DNA from: Viola odorata
Lineage: Eukaryota > Streptophyta > Magnoliopsida > Malpighiales > Violaceae
Reading direction: 5' to 3'
DNA: 64,000 nucleotides
NCBI GenBank assembly: GCA_963691705.1
Contig: OY829539.1
Location: forward strand, 41,425,656 to 41,489,655
The stretch's first letter is position 1. Each line of letters starts with the position of its first letter. The notes beneath the pieces are model-generated. The model was not told the DNA's origin. It did not search any database and saw only the letters and a program-made list of their open reading frames with translations. The translations under genes were made by a program, and so were the position numbers. This document shows positions 35,272 through 45,068 of the stretch, one piece after another.

Positions 35272-35688
35272 TTACGCATGCGATGGTGCTAGGATCGCAT
35301 CATTCCCTCCCCCTTGAAAATGATTCGCCCTCGAATCTGTTTCTTCCAAGGCAACAATTCTCTCTAAGTTAGAATCAAAAGAAACATAAGAAGGAAAGGG
35401 ATTACCCAAGACATCCATCTCGACGGTGGTGTCCTTGCGTGCGGTGGTGGTTTGGGTCAAACCAATGTCTCTTATAGAGGTTGTGTTGTTGACTTGAGTA
35501 GGCAACGAAGGCTGGTCTAAGCGCATCTTTCCTCTGCCAACAATCACAAAGAACCGCTTCAATTCTCCATGGTATTCCTTAGCCGAATAAGGAACACTCA
35601 AACGCTCCATGTGAGCTACGACTTCCATAAGTGGCACTTGTGCTATCTCCAAATCTCTATCCACTCCTAAACTTCCTAAGCACTCCAT
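35272..35688 (-). pseudogene. pol: last part of gypsy pol of the outer element
   Basis: A 138-codon frame whose end (EETDSRANHFQGGGND) matches the polyprotein tail of the nested element and runs through the PPT into the LTR. The rest has no recognisable domain. It represents the 3' remnant after deletion of RT and integrase. A short minus ORF at 36088-36327 between this and gag has no recognisable domain. Confidence 0.5.
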
Positions 35689-36363
35689 AGCTCAAGGGTT
35701 TAGTGGTACCAAAAGCACAAAACCATATCCGAATCGTCTACAAGCAAAGATAAGTGAAAATTTACTAGTAAACACAAACTTGTAAACCAACGAATAGCTC
35801 ACGTCTCCAAGAACTCTCTCATCTCTTCTCATCTTCGCTAGTTGTCCCAAATAATAAGACACATAATACTATGATCTCGGCACCCAATGGTTCCTCCATA
35901 ACGCTTGACCTATACCGCTAAAGGTCTTCTTTCAAAGCTTGCTTGAAAACTCCAAGGATAAACAATAGTAACAAATGATCCTCTCAATGGACACGCTAGG
36001 AATACTACAACACTTTATCATACCAACATGGAATAAATTCTCGCAACCATATCTCGACCTTGCCAAAACTCCAAACTCCTTACGCTTTCAAAAATAGTCT
36101 TCAAAGGAATAAGTCTCGGCCTTCGATTCTTGTATAAGACCATCATCAATTAATTCAGAATCAGAAAATTCTATGATGTCCACATAACTACACAAATACG
36201 CTCTAAGGAAAGACACCCACATCTCACTCTCTCGGCTAGGGTTAGCTACGCTAATCTCCACGGATGCTCTTTGCTCCTTCCGCTCTTCTTTAGAAGACTC
36301 ATTCTTCTCAAGAATAGTTTTATTCAACCCGTACTCTCTTATTTCATGGGGGTTATTTTGTTC

Positions 36364-37856
36364 TTATTTCTTTAAGGGTACGGTTTCTTTTAACCCCTTC
36401 TCTTTCCTCTCTTCTTGAAAGTCCGCTACTTCGACCTTAGGTTGTATGTGGAGGACTCGTCTTATCATGAGCAATCGTCCTTTCTCGGTAATCTCAACCT
36501 CTTCGCCATCTTCCGACTCGCTATTCTCCTCAACCTTCTCACACTTAAGTGCCTCGACTTCGCAATCTTTATCGCTATCCAACTCGTCATTCTCCTTGAT
36601 GATAAGTACGCGTTTGTTAGGGCATGCCAAAGCTATGTGTCCTCGGCCAACACACTTGAAATAAACTATACCTCTCGTTTTCTCTCTAGAAGGTGTAGAA
36701 GATTCCTTGTTGCTTGAATTCTCTTTAGGTGCATTAGAACTTGAACCCTTAGTTCCATAATCGTAAGGGAACACCTTAGGAATTGGCTTCTCACTCTTTT
36801 CTTCTTTCGCCTAATTCGACTTCCTCCAAGCCGACGGTTTGCTCGACACACTGCTAGGACTAGACTTTATCTTCCTTTGCTTCTCAATCTTGATAGCCAT
36901 ATGTAAAATATCCTCCATGTAATTGTAAGAGGTCAACTCCAAACGGAAAGTTATCTCTCGGTTTAAGCCATTAAGAAATCTAACCATTGTTGCTTCCACG
37001 TCTTCAACGATTTGTGCTCTAGCTAAGGCGATTTTCATCTCGTTATAGTATTCACCAACACTTTTACTCCCTTGAGTCAAAGCTTGCAATCATTGATGAA
37101 GCTCTCTTTGAAAGTGGGCGGGTATAAAACGACGCCTCATTAGCATCTTTATATCTTCCCATGTTGCAACCGATCTAGCTCCTACGCGTTCCCTTGTTGC
37201 GTTCAATTGATCCCACCAATGCGTGGCGTGTCCACTGAATTCAACTGATGCTAATCTTAGTTTCTTATCCCCCGAGTAGTTGTGACAAAGAAAGATTGAT
37301 TGAACCTTTCTCTCCCACTCTAGGTATGCGTCTGGATTGTCTGTTCCTTTAAAAATGAGGGATTTTCATTTTTATACTTAGAAGGTTAGAATCAATTTGA
37401 TCTCCCAACCTAGATCTCCTTTCCTCATACCTATCATTCTGCTCTTGCCTCTCATAGGCTTCCTCATGCTCAACCTCCTCGTACTAACGCTCATGTCGTG
37501 GCTGGCGTTCGGGTCCGTTAGCGCCTGTGTGGTTCACGCTTGGGTCTGTCTGTGTGTCATGGTGGCTCACGCTCTGCTCTGGTTGCATGCCTGTGGGGCT
37601 CACACCTCAGCCTACACCTTGGTCTAAGAAAGACTATCTCACGGTTTTCACTCTCATCATCAGTCGTCTCTCCTTGAATATCTCTAAGGTTTTGTCTAGG
37701 CGGTATACCATTGGCTTGTCCTTTGGTGATCTCCCTAACTCGTCCCTCGATTCCTCTTATCCTTTGATTCATCTCGTCAAACCTTGTGTTGAGGTTTCTC
37801 AATAGGGCAATGATTTCTCGCTTCTCCACATCACTTGATGAGTGATTCGACATCAC
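36364..37856 (-). pseudogene. gag: gypsy gag of the outer element
   Basis: The N-terminal part (from 37856, MMSNHSSSDVEKREIIALL) is a helical leader and breaks near 37557. From ~37390 a retrotransposon-gag domain is readable (HNYSGDKKLRLASVEFSG, then a WWDQL motif), with TGA at 37090-37092 before LQALTQGSKSVGEYYNEM and a RFLNGLNREI segment. A TAG at 36811-36813 precedes the Ser-rich linker. The zinc knuckle is present as YFKCVGRGHIALACPNK, where the first Cys of CX2CX4HX4C is Tyr. An acidic region follows to a stop at 36364. The frame is the same across the two stops. This is a Ty3/gypsy gag by domain order and knuckle. Confidence 0.75.
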
Positions 37857-38163
37857 TCTCTAATAAATAAAAACAAAGACACTTTGGGGACAAATTTTTG
37901 TAACTCTATTTAACACTTTTGGGGACTATTTTTGTGACTCTAATTGACACTTTGGGGGACTATTTTTGTGACTCTATTTGTAAAGAAAAGACATAAACAA
38001 ATTCGCTTATAACTTTTACGAATTATTTTTACAAAGACTCGAAATAAGATTTAGAAAAAAATTATTTTCTAAACCGACTCAACAAAATAAAACTTCCAAA
38101 CAGAAATAATAAGACACAAAACTTAAAGATAGATTGATATAAATCAAACCTTGCAATGGCTAA

Positions 38164-38175
38164 GCTCTGCTACCA
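38164..38175 (-). promoter_or_regulatory. primer-binding site of the outer gypsy element
   Basis: On the minus strand TGGTAGCAGAGC, two bases after the LTR end TATCA. Initiator-Met-tRNA-like, one or two mismatches. Confidence 0.7.
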
Positions 38176-38177
38176 CA

Positions 38178-38910
38178 TGATATGATCCTAGTTGCCTAGG
38201 GCCGTTTGAATTGATGATTGTTGTTGAAAGGTTCGAAGTTGCGCGGAATTATAACTCAATCTCTCCCTTTCAATATAAAGCATGCTGGAATCCACCTTTC
38301 CAATCTCCAAGTTGAGGGTGAACAACGCTTATTGAAGTAAGAGATGAAGGAATCCACCTAAGCATCGCCGATCCCCATGTGAGGTTCGAATTTCCATTGA
38401 TGAAGTAAGGAATGTCGGAGTCCACCTTTGTCCCGCCGATCACCAACTGAAATCTCAAGGATAAGACTAGTAAGAGTCTACTCGCAAAGTCGCCACCTTG
38501 TTTGAATTGAGTCCACGAACGGTTTATAGAGCAAAGCTCTCTCACAAGACAAACGTCTCTCTCAATACTCAATTTGATAAAAAAAATAGTTTGTTTTATT
38601 AATGAGCACAATCGGGTCTATATATAGGCAAATTTACAAGTACAAGTTACAATCAAACTCTAAGTTCTAATTACTAAGACTAGAAATACTAAACCTATAC
38701 TCTTTAGAAGTTCTAATTGACTAAGTACTCTAATAATTAATTACAATTAATTACAATAAACATTCCAGAAGATTAGCTCAGCTTGGGCTCATCATGGCTC
38801 GTCCATGGCCAAGTCGTTGTCCAATCGCATTGACCCTTGGCTCGGTCAATGTGTGCTCTCGGGCTATCTTCTTCTTCACTCGTGCGTTTCCACTTAAACC
38901 CTTGGTTCGG
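38178..38910 (-). repeat. 5' LTR of the outer gypsy element, truncated
   Basis: Starts TGATATGATCC (+ orientation) and aligns with the other LTR up to about 38897. It then runs into unrelated sequence at about 38912, where the 440-bp direct repeat begins. Confidence 0.7.
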
Positions 38911-38912
38911 TT

Positions 38913-39352
38913 AAGTTTCCAGTTCCTCTAAATTATCCAATCATACAAAGTTAAATTCTAATGAGATTCACAATTCCCCCAGTAATAATTGCAACATTTC
39001 AATTCATGAAATCGACCAAAACTATACATTTTGAGTTACAAGCTGTGGTAAATGGATTGGAAATCCAGGTCCTAAACTACAACAAAAACATTTACATTTC
39101 AAAACCAAATGGATTGCAAATCCTTGCCACACGAAATTCAAAAGCATTCTACCTAAACCAAACTCCCTAATTATCAATAGAATCTAGGGAGAAGGATACG
39201 CAACATCTTAATGAAGCTCTCTTCATAGAATAGGTCATCGATGTCATACATACTTGCAATTGGTAACTTATTAAGATCAAAATCTATGTCCCCCTTGAAT
39301 GTTGTTGTTTGCGAAATATCTTCGGTTGAGGGAAGATTTAAATCAGGAAGAA
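38913..39352. repeat. 440-bp direct repeat, copy 1
   Basis: Nearly identical, without indels, to 41159-41598 (constant offset 2246 bp, about four differences by eye). The left edge coincides with the end of the truncated gypsy LTR. After 39352 the two copies diverge. Confidence 0.85.
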
Positions 39353-39689
39353 ATGTGCCTTCATAGTTTAGGGTTGTATAATTTGTAGATTAATTAATAA
39401 AATAATGCATTTGGCTGTGTATTTTCAATTATGTGAACCGATGATGCTTGATAAATCTATAATTAAATTCTAGGAATCACATGTTTGCAGAGCTTTACTT
39501 TATGTTAATCTTGTCGCAGCTTTTTCAATGAAGTTGTACATTTCCAATGGTCTTTGCAAACTGTACATTAGGTCAATCCATCTATCTCCTCTTGCAAACT
39601 GTATGTGATGTTGCTCTGTATTTGGTCAGGTATTGATTCTGCCTGGTAGTAAATCTTTAGGAGGTTGCGTTGTACTTGGTATCTGCCAC

Positions 39690-39855
39690 TAGGGGTGTAC
39701 AAGAACCGGGTCGGCCGAGAAACGTCCTTTTTTTGACCCGGACCGGACCGACCGGGTTTTTTTTTACCCGGACCAGACCGGAACGGAAAGTTCAGGTTTG
39801 GTCCGGTTCTCCAACCCTCAAAATCTGAGAACCGGCCCGAAGAACCGGTAGAACC

Positions 39856-39918
<63 letters not shown>

Positions 39919-40178
39919 ATAATATCAAAGTTTCCATTTGGTTCAATGGTTAACTCATCACCTATTATATTAAAGGGGAGAGGTTGAAACCCTCTTTGCT
40001 CCTACTTTTTTTGTATTTGTGTGCAAGATTTGTATTTAAGTAAAAAAAAAAAAAGCAAAATATTCGGAATCGGTCCTATCTGGGCCGGGCATGTTCTGTC
40101 CTGGATAAGAACCGGTAAGTCCGGTCCAGTCCGGTTCTAGCCCAAGAATCGGACCGAACCGGCCCATGTACACCCCTA
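39690..40178. mobile_element. hAT-like non-autonomous element with CCGG-rich arms, copy 1
   Basis: 489 bp. The ends TAGGGGTGTAC and GTACACCCCTA are a perfect inverted repeat. Flanks TCTGCCAC / TCTGCCAT form an 8-bp target duplication with one mismatch, as for hAT elements. The arms consist of repeated CCGGACCGG/GAACCGG motifs. The interior has a (TA)n run (39858-39913) and a tRNA-like segment (39930-40012). No transposase is present. Confidence 0.8.
39930..40012 (+). repeat. tRNA-like module, copy 1
   Basis: TTTGGTTCAATGGTTAAC resembles a pol III A box / D arm. AGAGG-TTGAAAC-CCTCT forms a perfect 5-bp T-arm stem with a 7-nt loop and a B-box-like centre. The 5' and 3' acceptor halves do not pair, so it is not a functional tRNA gene. 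Confidence 0.5.
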
Positions 40179-40401
40179 TCTGCCATAATATCCCACGATA
40201 TTCCCTAACCAAAATTTACACCAATAGGAGTCCTAGTTTGGTCAACCTCTCACCTTCCCAACTCACGGAACGTTTCAGAATGTCTCAGCTTTATGCAGGC
40301 TGCTTACCACTATAAATCTACTACATTTCATACCTTCCTCATCTTCACCTCTCTCAAAGGTCTGTAATTGTTTGTTTGATTTGTTTGCAGTGTCCATTAC
40401 A

Positions 40402-40764
40402 ATGAATATTTCCGAGAAGTGAGATATGCTCTAGTTTGTTGGTGAGGTTAGTGGCCATCTCGTTAATGACACTGTGTTGCTTCAGCATAAGGTGGTATAG
40501 ACACAGAATGACATCCAGCGACTAGAAGCTAGGGCTGGAGGATTGCGTCTAAAGAAGGTTGGGGTCTTCATCAAAGATGAGGGTGGTGAGGTTGTTGAGG
40601 CAATTGATGCCATTGGTGTCCACTTAACCCACTTATCTGCAACCATTGCTCCCATATAACATAAGAGAGATGCACTCTAGATGGCACTTAGTACTGTTAC
40701 GTCTGCTAATGAGGAGCTTAATGAGTTTGGGAATGCTTTGCTAGCCATTCCCAATTTGGATTAG
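40402..40764 (+). pseudogene. 121-codon remnant ORF with five in-frame stops, family unknown
   Basis: A single frame from ATG to TAG carries readable protein-like sequence (GGLRLKKVGVFIKDEGGEV, IGVHLTHLSATIAP) but has TGA, TAG, TAG, TAA and TAG inside and no frameshift. An upstream CAAAG|GTCTGT...TTTGCAG could be a 5'-UTR intron (about 40361-40390). I do not recognise the family; a transposon accessory ORF is a guess. Confidence 0.35.
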
Positions 40765-41158
40765 TTTTTTTTTATTAAAAAATTATCCTTTGTAGTCTTT
40801 GTTTTTATAATTTATGTTTCTGTGTCTGACTTCTATAATGAACATCATATGTTACCTTTACATCTGTTTATGATTCAAAAACTAACCAACATCAACCAAT
40901 TCCATATATTTATGTTAAAGTCGTTGGCAAAATGAATGTTAAATTAGTTAATAATGCACAATCCAATCACTCTGTTGTTTAGTTTACTGGTAAAAGAATG
41001 AACTTGGTAAATTATGCACATTTCACTCTATTTATGTTTAAAATTTTATTGCAAAATAAAAACAAAACCACCATATTTCAATTTCATAGAGGTTTACAAA
41101 GTCCATAATCTGGCACATAGAATAGGGCATTTTACCACTGGAAAATACTAGAATTTTC

Positions 41159-41598
41159 AAGTTTCCAGTTCCTCTAAATTATCCAATCATACAAAGTTAA
41201 ATTCTAATGAGATTCACAATTTCCCCAGCAATAATTGCAACATTTCAATTCATGAAATCGACCAAAACTATACATTTTGAGTTACAAGCTGTGGTAAATG
41301 GATTGGAAATCCAGGTCCTAAACTACAACAAAAACATTTACATTTCAAAACCAAATGGATTGCAAATCCTTGCCACACGAAATTCAAAAGCATTCTACCT
41401 AAACCAAACTCCCTAATTATCAATAGAATCTAGGGAGAAGGATACGCAACATCTTAATGAAGCTCTCTTCATAGAATAGGTCATCGATGCCATACATACT
41501 TGCAATTGGTAACTTATTAAGATCAAAATCTATGTCCCCCTTGAATGTTGTTGTTTGCGAAATATCTTCGGTTGAGGGAAGATTTAAATCAGGAAGAA
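41159..41598. repeat. 440-bp direct repeat, copy 2
   Basis: Partner of 38913-39352. In this copy the repeat continues to the right into the DLN-rich remnant ORF, so it is probably the source copy. Confidence 0.85.
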
Positions 41599-42023
41599 GA
41601 AAAGGCTTTGGAGTAGTCTCACCTTGCTCACTTGATTTATATAGCCCACGATGCAAACCCAGAATCCCATCTTCTTAATTGGCCACATGGCACAAAACTT
41701 CATCCTCCCTATCGTATGTATCTTCCACATTCAAACCCAACACGTCCTCATCCTTGGACGCAATCGAGCCTTCTTCAAACACAATGTCATCTTCCCTATC
41801 ATATATATCTTCCACAATCCAATTCATGTCATATCCTCAATCAGCCGCAGAAGCCACCGCACCCACATCATCCTCAACCTCAGCAACTCCAATTGAATCC
41901 GCCGCAGAAGCCATCGTACCCACATCATCTTCAACCTCATCAACTCCAATTGAGTCCACCACAAACATCAAATTCCACCAAACTCTCGTTTTGTGAATCA
42001 TCCCAGTAATCGACGCTCTCCAT
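41420..42023 (-). pseudogene. degenerate ORF with DLN motifs, possibly the N-terminus of a mariner-type transposase
   Basis: An ATG at 42023 opens an acidic reading frame (VDYWDDSQNES), followed by frameshifts, an imperfect tandem repeat of about 57 bp (41840-41955), repeated VED-YDRED units and, at 41420-41656, PDLNLPSTEDIS...DFDLNKLP. Acidic, DLN-containing N-termini followed by a helix-turn-helix occur in plant mariner-like transposases, but the helix-turn-helix is not seen. About 330 bp separate the ATG from the mariner-type end at 42355. Identification is tentative. Confidence 0.35.
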
Positions 42024-42319
42024 TGGCCGAGTAGCAAATTAAACCCTAATTGTGCTAAATCGGTGAAGTAATTTGAGGAAAATTGAGAGTGGCGGATTGG
42101 AGGAAGGATTTGTGATGGTATTAATTGGCAAAAATTTCATTTCCCCTCAATTTTGATTTTCAAACGCGCTAGATGCGTGGCAATCGTTTCTCTGTACCGC
42201 AACTGCGGTGGTTGAGCCAAGCTGAAGCCGTCATTGTCGACAGCAAATGCAGGCAAGGGTAGCAGTGTCTTCTTCAGCGTTGATCACCGAGAACGTCATT
42301 TATTTCACCTAAAAAAATT

Positions 42320-42357
42320 CAGGCTAGAGCGTCATTTATTTTGATCTGAAGGGAGTA
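42320..42357 (-). mobile_element. second mariner-like terminus, opposite orientation
   Basis: Read on the minus strand, CTCCCTTCAGATCAAAATAA starts at 42355 next to TA. It matches the end at 22099 in 19 of 20 bases but faces the other way. Confidence 0.5.
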
Positions 42358-42785
42358 TTATATTAATGTAAAAGACTAATTGCATTTGCTAGAAATATTA
42401 AGGGTCAAATTAAAATTTTAAAAGGTTAAGGGATTTTTTTGCCATTAATTAATAATTCAGGGTGAAGTAATTATTAGTTTTGTCCTTTTAGTTATTAATT
42501 TTTTTTTCTTTAGATATTTGGGCTCGAATACGAACTCTTTTAGTCAGCAAATATTTTTAACTATTTTATTATTATAATTATGAATACGGGTGGTATATAC
42601 ATAATAAAACTGATGTATCAAAATATAAGTGATATATATTAATTCACTCGAGAAATCATCATTTAAAACATATCATTTACACACCAGCGGCTGTGAAAAG
42701 CTTGTAAGACATTTTCCATTAAAAGTTACTCTTTCTTAATTATTCTCTTAGTATTCTTTTTAATAGTTTTGCACACATAAGATAA

Positions 42786-42787
<2 letters not shown>

Positions 42788-42861
<74 letters not shown>
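42788..42861. repeat. (TA)n microsatellite
   Basis: An uninterrupted TA run of about 74 bp. A similar run lies inside the hAT-like element at 39858-39913. Confidence 0.95.
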
Positions 42862-42865
<4 letters not shown>

Positions 42866-43310
42866 TCGAAATAAGAATTGGTATAGAGAAACCTAATATT
42901 TATTAATTAATTGAATATAAAATGTTTTTATTTCTTTCATTAAATTTTTAGACGGAAACCTAATATTTATTTAACAAAAAGGGGAGATTGATTCATAATA
43001 ATCAGTCATGTCAGATTTTATTTTAATTTTCTTTTTGAGTACAATGATCCCCAAAAAGAAATTCATTGAATTGTCAAGGAAATTATGGGCCAAGAGGCAA
43101 AGGCAATGTAGGGACCATAGATGGGCTTTGTTTTCTTATAGCATTCAGTGTATGCGGGAGATGCAAATAAATGAGGGCGCCAGGACCTTCCTTGAAATAA
43201 ATCAAGGAATGGGCGTGTGAAGCTCAGTCTAAGCATACTAATAGATAACTAATAAATTATTAATAAATCGATTTTTTTATAATAATTAATGGTTCATTTT
43301 AAAAAGAGTA
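42862..43310. other. AT-rich intergenic sequence
   Basis: No gene or repeat is recognised. A 70-codon ORF at 43008-43220 has no identifiable domain. Confidence 0.3.
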
Positions 43311-43570
43311 TGCACCAATAGGGCTGTACAAGAACCGGCCCGGACCGGGAACCGATCCGGAACCGGCCTTTTTTTGACCCGGACCGGACCGATCCGGGGT
43401 TTTTTTTTTTTTTTGACCCGGACCGGACCGGACCGGAACTTCCGGTTCGGTCCGGTTCTCCACCCCTCTAAATCCGGGAACCGACCCGGAGAACCGGTAG
43501 AACTGGAAGTATATATATAAAAAAGATATAAAAATATATATAAATATATATATATGTATAATAATATTAA

Positions 43571-43648
43571 AGTTTCCATTTGGTTCAATGGTTAACTCAT
43601 CACTTTTTGTATTAAAGGAGAGAGGTTCAAATCCTCTTGGCTCCCACT
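43571..43648 (+). repeat. tRNA-like module, copy 2a
   Basis: Same A-box-like TTTGGTTCAATGGTTAAC and a T-arm AGAGG-TTCAAAT-CCTCT with a perfect stem; GGTTCAAATCC is a canonical B box. Confidence 0.5.
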
Positions 43649-44751
43649 TTTTTTTTCTTTCTAAACTTAACTCATTCTCTTTCTTTTTTCCTTCTAAATT
43701 ATATTAAAATTTCTCATGTATGTATATATTTTTTCAAGTAATATAATTATAAACTCAATTAAAAATCCTCATTTTTTTCTTTTTATTTGTTATTTTAAAT
43801 ACAAAATTGTATTTAGGATGTTATATGAACTAAAAAATAAAATTTTAATAGCCATTTATATAGTTAAGATGACACATACTAGTAATATATTATTGTAAAT
43901 TGTAATAATCATTTATATAGTTAATATGTATAAATTAAGACCATTAATTATTAATAATATAGTTACTAATTATTATCAATTGTCATAAAATTAAAATTTA
44001 CACATTGTTTAGAGTTTTATGCTTTTAATTTAAATTGTATTAATTTTTAAATTACTAATGTATTATGCATTTTTTCTTTTTTCTTTTAAACTCAATTAAA
44101 TTTAAAAGTCCTCATTTTTTCTTTTTATTTGTTACTTTAAATACAAAATTTTATTAAGGATGTTATATTACCTAAGAAAAAAAAATTTAATAGCCATTTA
44201 TATAGTTAAGATGACACATACTAGTAATATATTATTGTAAATTGTAATAGCCATTTATATAGTTAATGTGTATAAAGTAAGACTACTAATTATTAATAAT
44301 ATAGTTTAGGGATTATTATCAATTGTCATAAAATTAAAATTTACTAATTGTTTAGAGTTTTGTGCTTTTAATTTAAATTGTATTAATGTTTAAATTACTA
44401 ATGTATTATGCATTTTGTCTTTTTTTCTTTTAAACTCAATTAAAAGTTCTCATTTTTTTTTTCTTTTTATTTGTTAATTTAAATACAAAATTTTCCTAAG
44501 GATGTTATATGACCTAAGAAATAAAATTTTAATAGTCATTTATATAGTTAAGATGACACATACTAGTAATATATAGTTGTAAATTGTAATAGTCATTTAT
44601 ATAGTTAATATGTATAAAATAAGACCATTAATTATTAATAATATAGTTATTAATTATTATCAATAAATAATTAAGGTTCCAATTCTCCAACCTTTAAAAT
44701 CCGAGAACCGGTAGAACCGAAAATATATATATATATATGCACAATGATATC

Positions 44752-44830
44752 AAAGTTTCCATTTGGTTTAATGGTTAACACCTCACCTATTATATTAAAG
44801 GGGAGAGGTTCAAATCCTCTTGGCTCCCAC
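44752..44830 (+). repeat. tRNA-like module, copy 2b
   Basis: As copy 2a, with TTTGGTTTAATGG in the A-box region and the same T-arm and B box. Confidence 0.5.
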
Positions 44831-45068
44831 TTTCTTTTTTCTTTCTAAACTTAACTCCTCCTCAAAAAAAAAAAAAAAAAAAAAAAAATCCGGGTCAGAA
44901 CCGGAACCGGCCCGGTCCGACCCGGAAAATTCAGAACCGGCCCGGCCCGGACCGTAAGAGTCCGGTCCGGTCCGGTTCTGTCCAGGCCCAGAACCGTTAA
45001 TTCCGGTCCGGTCCGGTTCTAGCCCAAGAACCGGCCCGAACCGGCCCGTGTACACCCCTATGCACCAA

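Larger units (their letters stand above)
28282..35302 (-). repeat. 3' LTR of the outer gypsy element, interrupted
   Basis: The LTR is about 1.18 kb once the nested retroelement (28427-33858 including TSD) and MITE (34386-34796) are left out. Segments 28282-28426 and 33859-34385 align with 38178-38895 of the other LTR. The part 34797-35302, GC-richer with several TGCGNG motifs, has no counterpart because the right LTR is truncated. Confidence 0.7.
28282..38910 (-). mobile_element. Ty3/gypsy LTR retrotransposon with most of pol deleted (outer element of a nest)
   Basis: Minus-strand element. Its 5' LTR is at 38178 rightwards (truncated near 38910) and its 3' LTR at 28282-35302. LTR ends read TGATACGATCC...GGATCGCATCA in + orientation. 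A primer-binding site (38164-38175) and a polypurine tract (35303-35316, minus-strand CAAGGGGGAGGGAA) border an internal region of only 2.9 kb with gag and the last part of pol. RT, integrase and protease are missing. The 3' LTR is split by a 5.4-kb second retroelement and carries a MITE. Because the right LTR is truncated, no target duplication can be tested. Confidence 0.75.
43319..45060. mobile_element. hAT-like non-autonomous element with CCGG-rich arms, copy 2 (expanded)
   Basis: 1742 bp between perfect 8-bp target duplications TGCACCAA (43311-43318 and 45061-45068). Ends TAGGGCTGTAC and GTACACCCCTA. The interior has an arm, a tRNA-like module (43571-43648), three AT-rich direct repeats of about 340 bp starting near 43750, 44087 and 44440, a second partial arm (44675-44720), a second tRNA-like module (44752-44830), an A-run (about 44861-44887) and the right arm. 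Internal duplication explains its length relative to the 489-bp copy. No transposase. Confidence 0.8.

Noticed and set aside
41632..42009. Pro/His/Gln-rich + strand ORF
   Set aside because: It is the shadow of a short acidic tandem repeat read on the minus strand.
43571..43648. Functional tRNA gene
   Set aside because: T-arm and box-like motifs are present, but the acceptor halves do not pair and the anticodon arm cannot be built.
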